Source: DATFNV01 sp035266225
GTDB lineage: Bacteria; Planctomycetota; Planctomycetia; Gemmatales; Gemmataceae
NCBI GenBank assembly: GCA_035266225.1
Contig: DATFNV010000655.1
Coordinates: 1 to 24,741 of the forward strand
DNA: 24,741 nt
Direction: 5' to 3'
This document shows positions 21,654 to 24,741 of this stretch, in pieces. The position numbers and the translations under genes were made by a program. The notes beneath the pieces are model-generated. The model was not told the DNA's origin, searched no databases, and saw only the letters and a list, made by a program, of their open reading frames with translations. The stretch's first letter is position 1. Each line of letters begins with the position of its first letter.

Positions 21654-22964
21654 ATGGTGTGTCGGCAAATCGCGTCGCGGCCGGGGTATCGCCGCGGCAT
21701 GGTCGCCATCATGGCGGCCGTGTGCTTTACGGTGCTCCTGGCCGCCGCGGCGCTGGCGCTGGACGGCGGCGCCCTGCTCACGGAACGTCGCCACGCCCAG
21801 GAGACGGCGGACGCCGCTGCCCTCGCGGCCGCCGACGACCTGTTTCTGAACTACCCGGCGAACAACGGCGTGGACTCCGGCGGCACGGCGGCGAGCAGCG
21901 CGCAGACGGTGGCGACCGCGAATGGCTTCAGCAACGACGGCACGACCTCCAGCGTGACCGTCAACATCCCGCCGGCGGGCGGCAATTTCACCGACAGCAA
22001 GAAGTATCCAGGCTACGTCGAGGTCATTCTGACCTACCAGGTTTCGCGGAGCCCCATCGGCAGCATCTTCGGCTCCGGAACCATCCCGGTGACGGCGCGC
22101 GCCGTGGCCCGCGGCCTATGGGTGCCGGCCAAACCGCAGATCATCGCCTTCGACCTGCGCTCTAATCCACCGCCCTACGGCGGCGGGCTCGGCATTGGCC
22201 ACAGTTCGGGAACGATTCAGGTGCTGGGCGGCCCGGTGGATGTGAATTCCAGTTCGGCCGCCGCGGCCTCGGACACCTCGCCGGCTTCCCAGATGACGGC
22301 GCCGGCGTTTAATATTACCGGCAACTACCAGGGAAATTTTGCTACCTCGAACGGCGGCTCGCCGACGACGGGAACCCGACCGGTCCCTGACCCGCTGTCC
22401 TACCTCCCCGCCCCGGGCGGGCTCTCCGCACAGTCAAACCCGGGGACCATCTCGAGCGGGGAGGTCACTCTCCAGCCGGGCAGCTACAGCGGCAGCCTCG
22501 TCATCAACGGCACGGCCACGGTCCACCTCCAATCGGGGATTTATGCCATCCAGGGAGGGAACTTCGTTTTCACCAGCACCGGCACCCTCGACACCGTGGG
22601 GGGTGGCGTGATGATCTACGTCAATCCGGCCTTGACCTTTGCAACGCTCCCGTCCATCAACATTAGCGCCACGGGGTCAAACCCCGTAATCCTCAAGCCG
22701 TTGACGAGCGGGCCGTACCAGGGCATCACCATCTTCCAGGACCAGAGTGCCCAGCCGAAAGTGGTCCTGACAGGGAACGGCTTCTACAACATCACCGGGA
22801 CGATCTACGCCTCGAACGACATCATCCAGGTCACTTCCAGCAACGATCCCAGCATGGGCTCCCAGTACATGGGTCGTGTCATCCAGCTTGCCGGTACGTC
22901 CGACTGGACCATCACGCAATTGCCTCAACCTTCGCACACGCGCCTCATCGGACTCGTGGAATGA
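21654..22964 (+). CDS. TadG-like protein with beta-repeat exported domain
   Basis: 436 residues from ATG 21654, with GGGGAGGAG upstream. The N-terminal Tad helix (RRGMVAIMAAVCFTVLLAAA) and the following ALDGGALLTERRHAQETADA, DAAALAAADDLF match the TadG-like/Flp-Tad N-terminal domain. The rest has no von Willebrand A domain. Instead it has strand-turn repeats such as SSGEVTLQPGSYSGSLVING, TATVHLQSGIYAIQGGNFVF and TSTGTLDTVGGGVMIYVNPA, suggesting a right-handed beta-helix or adhesin-like fold. It is the last gene of the Tad operon and could be a pilus-associated surface protein. The fold is inferred. Confidence 0.85.
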   Translation: MVCRQIASRPGYRRGMVAIMAAVCFTVLLAAAALALDGGALLTERRHAQETADAAALAAADDLFLNYPANNGVDSGGTAASSAQTVATANGFSNDGTTSSVTVNIPPAGGNFTDSKKYPGYVEVILTYQVSRSPIGSIFGSGTIPVTARAVARGLWVPAKPQIIAFDLRSNPPPYGGGLGIGHSSGTIQVLGGPVDVNSSSAAAASDTSPASQMTAPAFNITGNYQGNFATSNGGSPTTGTRPVPDPLSYLPAPGGLSAQSNPGTISSGEVTLQPGSYSGSLVINGTATVHLQSGIYAIQGGNFVFTSTGTLDTVGGGVMIYVNPALTFATLPSINISATGSNPVILKPLTSGPYQGITIFQDQSAQPKVVLTGNGFYNITGTIYASNDIIQVTSSNDPSMGSQYMGRVIQLAGTSDWTITQLPQPSHTRLIGLVE

Positions 22965-23445
22965 GTCCTCCACGGCCCCGCGTCCCTGGCACGCCGGTCT
23001 TCCGCTCCCGCCCCCGGCATGCGAGTTGTGTTCGCGTTTACTAACAACGGGCGCCACGGACGTTAACGGAAGTTAACGGTCAGCCGCGGCATGGCTGCCG
23101 TGTCTTCCGCGCTCCCCCCCTCGCAAAGCGGCCTCGCCGCGAGGCTCGCCGCCGCCCTCGCGCCGTGTCCCCGTTCATAAGTACCTGAAGTGGAACATCT
23201 TAGGACGACTCGGGACGGCCGGCGCGCGCCCGCACGTCTCAAGACGTTCCCGTGAGGACAGTTCCGGGGTGGGGCCCCCGGCTGCGGCGAGGATTTGGCT
23301 CGGAAAGTGCATATAATGAACCCGCGTAACCGCAGACAGGGGAAGAGGCCGCGGGGAGAAGGCTTCCTGCCTGCTCTCACCGAACGGCGTATCGGAGATC
23401 AACGGATGACGTCGTTGGCCTAATCACCGCCCTCGGAGTTCGATC
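22965..23445. other. Intergenic region between the Tad operon and the PEP-CTERM gene
   Basis: 481 bases with no convincing gene. It contains two direct GTTAACGG repeats exactly 10 bases apart (23062-23069 and 23072-23079), a 7-bp palindrome at 23131-23145, and the overlapping sigma-54-like and TATAAT elements near 23296-23317. No clear intrinsic terminator for the Tad operon was found. Confidence 0.65.
23296..23317 (+). promoter_or_regulatory. Candidate promoter(s) of the PEP-CTERM gene
   Basis: TGGCTCGGAAAGTGCA (23296-23311) matches the sigma-54 consensus at 10 of 12 positions with GG-N10-GC spacing. A perfect TATAAT (23312-23317) overlaps its end, but the -35 position at 17 bases reads GAGGAT, a poor match. 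Either or both could serve the gene starting at 23446. Confidence 0.4.
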
Positions 23446-24525
23446 ATGATGCACTTCCGCACAGCAGCCCATGGACTTGTCTTTCTATTCGGATTGGCCC
23501 TTGGTTTCGGAAGTCCGGCTCGTGCCGACGTCATCAGCAGCCCCGCCGGGACCGTCTTCCCCAGCAGCGGGAGTTTCTGGGTCGGCATCGATAATGTCCC
23601 GGCGAGCAACCAGGTGGGAAACCTATGGGACACGCCCAACGGAATCGGGTTCTTCCGCACCAGCGACGGGTACGATCCGATCGCCTTCATACCGCCGCGC
23701 GAGTCCTGGGGCGTGTCCGACGGCGCGGTCAGCGGCTACGTGGACCCCAACGGCAGCCTCCTAGCACCTCTGCGGGTGAAGAACATCACGAGCATCTCCA
23801 GCAACTTCACGAACCCCAACCAGGCCACCGTGAGTGCCTATCTCGTCAATCCCGCCAATAGTGCCAACGTCCTTCGGATCGACCAGACTTATACGTTCGT
23901 GGCCAACAACGTCCTCAAGATCGCCATGCAGATCAGCAACCTGGACCCGAGCAACCCGTCGGGGGACGTCCTTGTGCAGCGGAACGTCGCCTGGGGCATC
24001 ACGCCCTTCCTGACCACACCCACCGAATTCGTTACCGTCCCGCCGTTGTCGGGGCAGGTCGTGAGGGCGACTTATGACGCCACCACCGCTGCCGCCGCCA
24101 GCGCCGATCCTCTTGGCCCCTACAACTTTCCCTCCCCCCCTGGGGGAGGGACGTTCGGGCCCCTCGACCTCGGGGCCGGTATCACCTACGACGCCGGGAT
24201 ACTTGCCCCGATGGGGGCACCAGGCGGAGGGGATGTCAAAACGGTCAACTTCTTTGAAGCTATCAACACCGCCGCCTTCGACCCCACCCACGGCCTCGGG
24301 CAGTCCCCCAGCTCCCTGCTGGCCCAGGTGAACGCCCTCGGCGGCAACTTCGCCATCCTGGGGTTCAACGCCGCCGATCCGACAGGCACGCCGCCGAACG
24401 GGCAGGGCACGAATTCCGCCATCCTAGCCGTGGAGGTCACCCTGGTCCCCGAGCCGGCCACCTTCGCTCTCTTCGGCCTCGGCCTCGCTGGCCTCGTCGG
24501 ATGGTGCCGCCGGCGGCCCGCATAG
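23446..24525 (+). CDS. PEP-CTERM sorted secreted protein
   Basis: 359 residues from ATG 23446 (a second ATG follows directly), with GGAG upstream. A signal peptide (GLVFLFGLALGFGSPARA) is probably cut after Ala27. The body is Ser/Gly/Asn-rich with no known catalytic motif. The last 26 residues are a textbook PEP-CTERM tag: VPEPATFALFGLGLAGLVGW then CRRRPA, which is processed by exosortase at the membrane in bacteria with exopolysaccharide systems. No exosortase gene is in the window. It has its own leader and a terminator downstream. Confidence 0.9.
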   Translation: MMHFRTAAHGLVFLFGLALGFGSPARADVISSPAGTVFPSSGSFWVGIDNVPASNQVGNLWDTPNGIGFFRTSDGYDPIAFIPPRESWGVSDGAVSGYVDPNGSLLAPLRVKNITSISSNFTNPNQATVSAYLVNPANSANVLRIDQTYTFVANNVLKIAMQISNLDPSNPSGDVLVQRNVAWGITPFLTTPTEFVTVPPLSGQVVRATYDATTAAAASADPLGPYNFPSPPGGGTFGPLDLGAGITYDAGILAPMGAPGGGDVKTVNFFEAINTAAFDPTHGLGQSPSSLLAQVNALGGNFAILGFNAADPTGTPPNGQGTNSAILAVEVTLVPEPATFALFGLGLAGLVGWCRRRPA

Positions 24526-24566
24526 CGGCCAAGTAAGAATAACGTCCAACCGAGTTCGTAGCCGCG

Positions 24567-24616
24567 TTCGCCAGAATGCGGGTTGAAGCGGCGGCTTCAA
24601 CCCGCATTCTGGCGAA
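24567..24616. repeat. Perfect 23-bp inverted repeat after the PEP-CTERM gene
   Basis: Arms 24567-24589 and 24594-24616 around GGCG. It is unrelated in sequence to families A, B and C. It begins 42 bases after the stop codon and precedes a T-tract terminator, so it probably forms the 3' end structure of the message. Confidence 0.85.
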
Positions 24617-24621
24617 AGATT

Positions 24622-24642
24622 CTCACTTGGGTGAGTGTTTTT
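24622..24642 (+). terminator. Intrinsic terminator of the PEP-CTERM gene
   Basis: CTCAC and GTGAG pair around TTGG, followed at once by TGTTTTT. The stem is short, but the preceding 23-bp hairpin would support it. It is the only clean T-tract terminator seen for a plus-strand gene in this window. Confidence 0.6.
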
Positions 24643-24658
24643 GTGACGGGGCAAATAA

Positions 24659-24735
24659 AAAGACCTCTTGGTGTTACGACCACGATCTTCAGGCAGCTGC
24701 CGCGCTACGGCCGCCGCCCCCACCAAGAGGTCTTT
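24659..24735. repeat. Long inverted repeat at the window edge, possible leftward terminator
   Basis: Perfect 15-base arms AAAGACCTCTTGGTG (24659-24673) and its complement (24721-24735) enclose a 47-base loop that includes the small palindrome GGCAGCTGCC. Read on the minus strand, the stem is followed by TTTTTATTTG, so it would act as a terminator or attenuator for a gene coming from beyond the right edge. Confidence 0.6.
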
Positions 24736-24741
24736 GCTATG

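Noticed and set aside
24424..24726. 100-codon minus-strand frame at the right edge
   Set aside because: It crosses the terminator and both inverted repeats and is antisense to the PEP-CTERM tag.

Overview
The window is G+C-rich DNA from a bacterium that I infer to be a planctomycete, probably of the Gemmata group. Supporting clues are an ECF sigma factor paired with a membrane anti-sigma-like protein ending in a DUF1559-type H/DG motif, a PEP-CTERM protein, a planctomycete-style Flp/Tad pilus operon, and many intergenic palindromes. This placement rests on gene content, not on any database match.

Left part (1-6.2 kb), mostly minus strand: an ECF sigma factor with its anti-sigma partner; a GT4 glycosyltransferase; then, in transcription order, apt, a four-helix-bundle (S23-type) gene, hisI, hisG and the glycosyltransferase. 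The four-helix-bundle gene sits between inverted (GTGCCC)n arrays and looks like a small insertion that split an apt-hisI operon. A divergent GNAT acetyltransferase and a conserved-looking hypothetical gene follow.

Middle (6.2-12.6 kb): a long leader region with a good sigma-54 promoter match lies in front of a sigma-54 activator (AAA+ with GAFTGA) whose receiver domain has lost its phosphoacceptor Asp. Then come a GT39-type membrane glycosyltransferase, a PAP2-like membrane phosphatase, and a large polytopic membrane protein bracketed by TGTCAA-N6-TTGACA-like sites.

Right part (12.6-23 kb): a plus-strand Tad pilus locus with two Flp pilins, prepilin peptidase TadV, CpaB/RcpC, CpaE/TadZ, ATPase TadA, TadB, TadC, an unknown two-TM protein, two TadE-like pseudopilins and a TadG-like protein. 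No secretin is present. Many gene junctions hold long palindromes of three families (A, B, C), in places nested inside each other. A PEP-CTERM secreted protein with its own leader and terminator follows, and the window ends in a long inverted repeat.

The most unusual content is (1) the 485-bp inverted-repeat-bounded four-helix-bundle element, (2) the nested palindromes, including a cloverleaf-like one with compensatory base changes, and (3) sigma-54-like promoter matches in front of the activator, the pilins and the PEP-CTERM gene.
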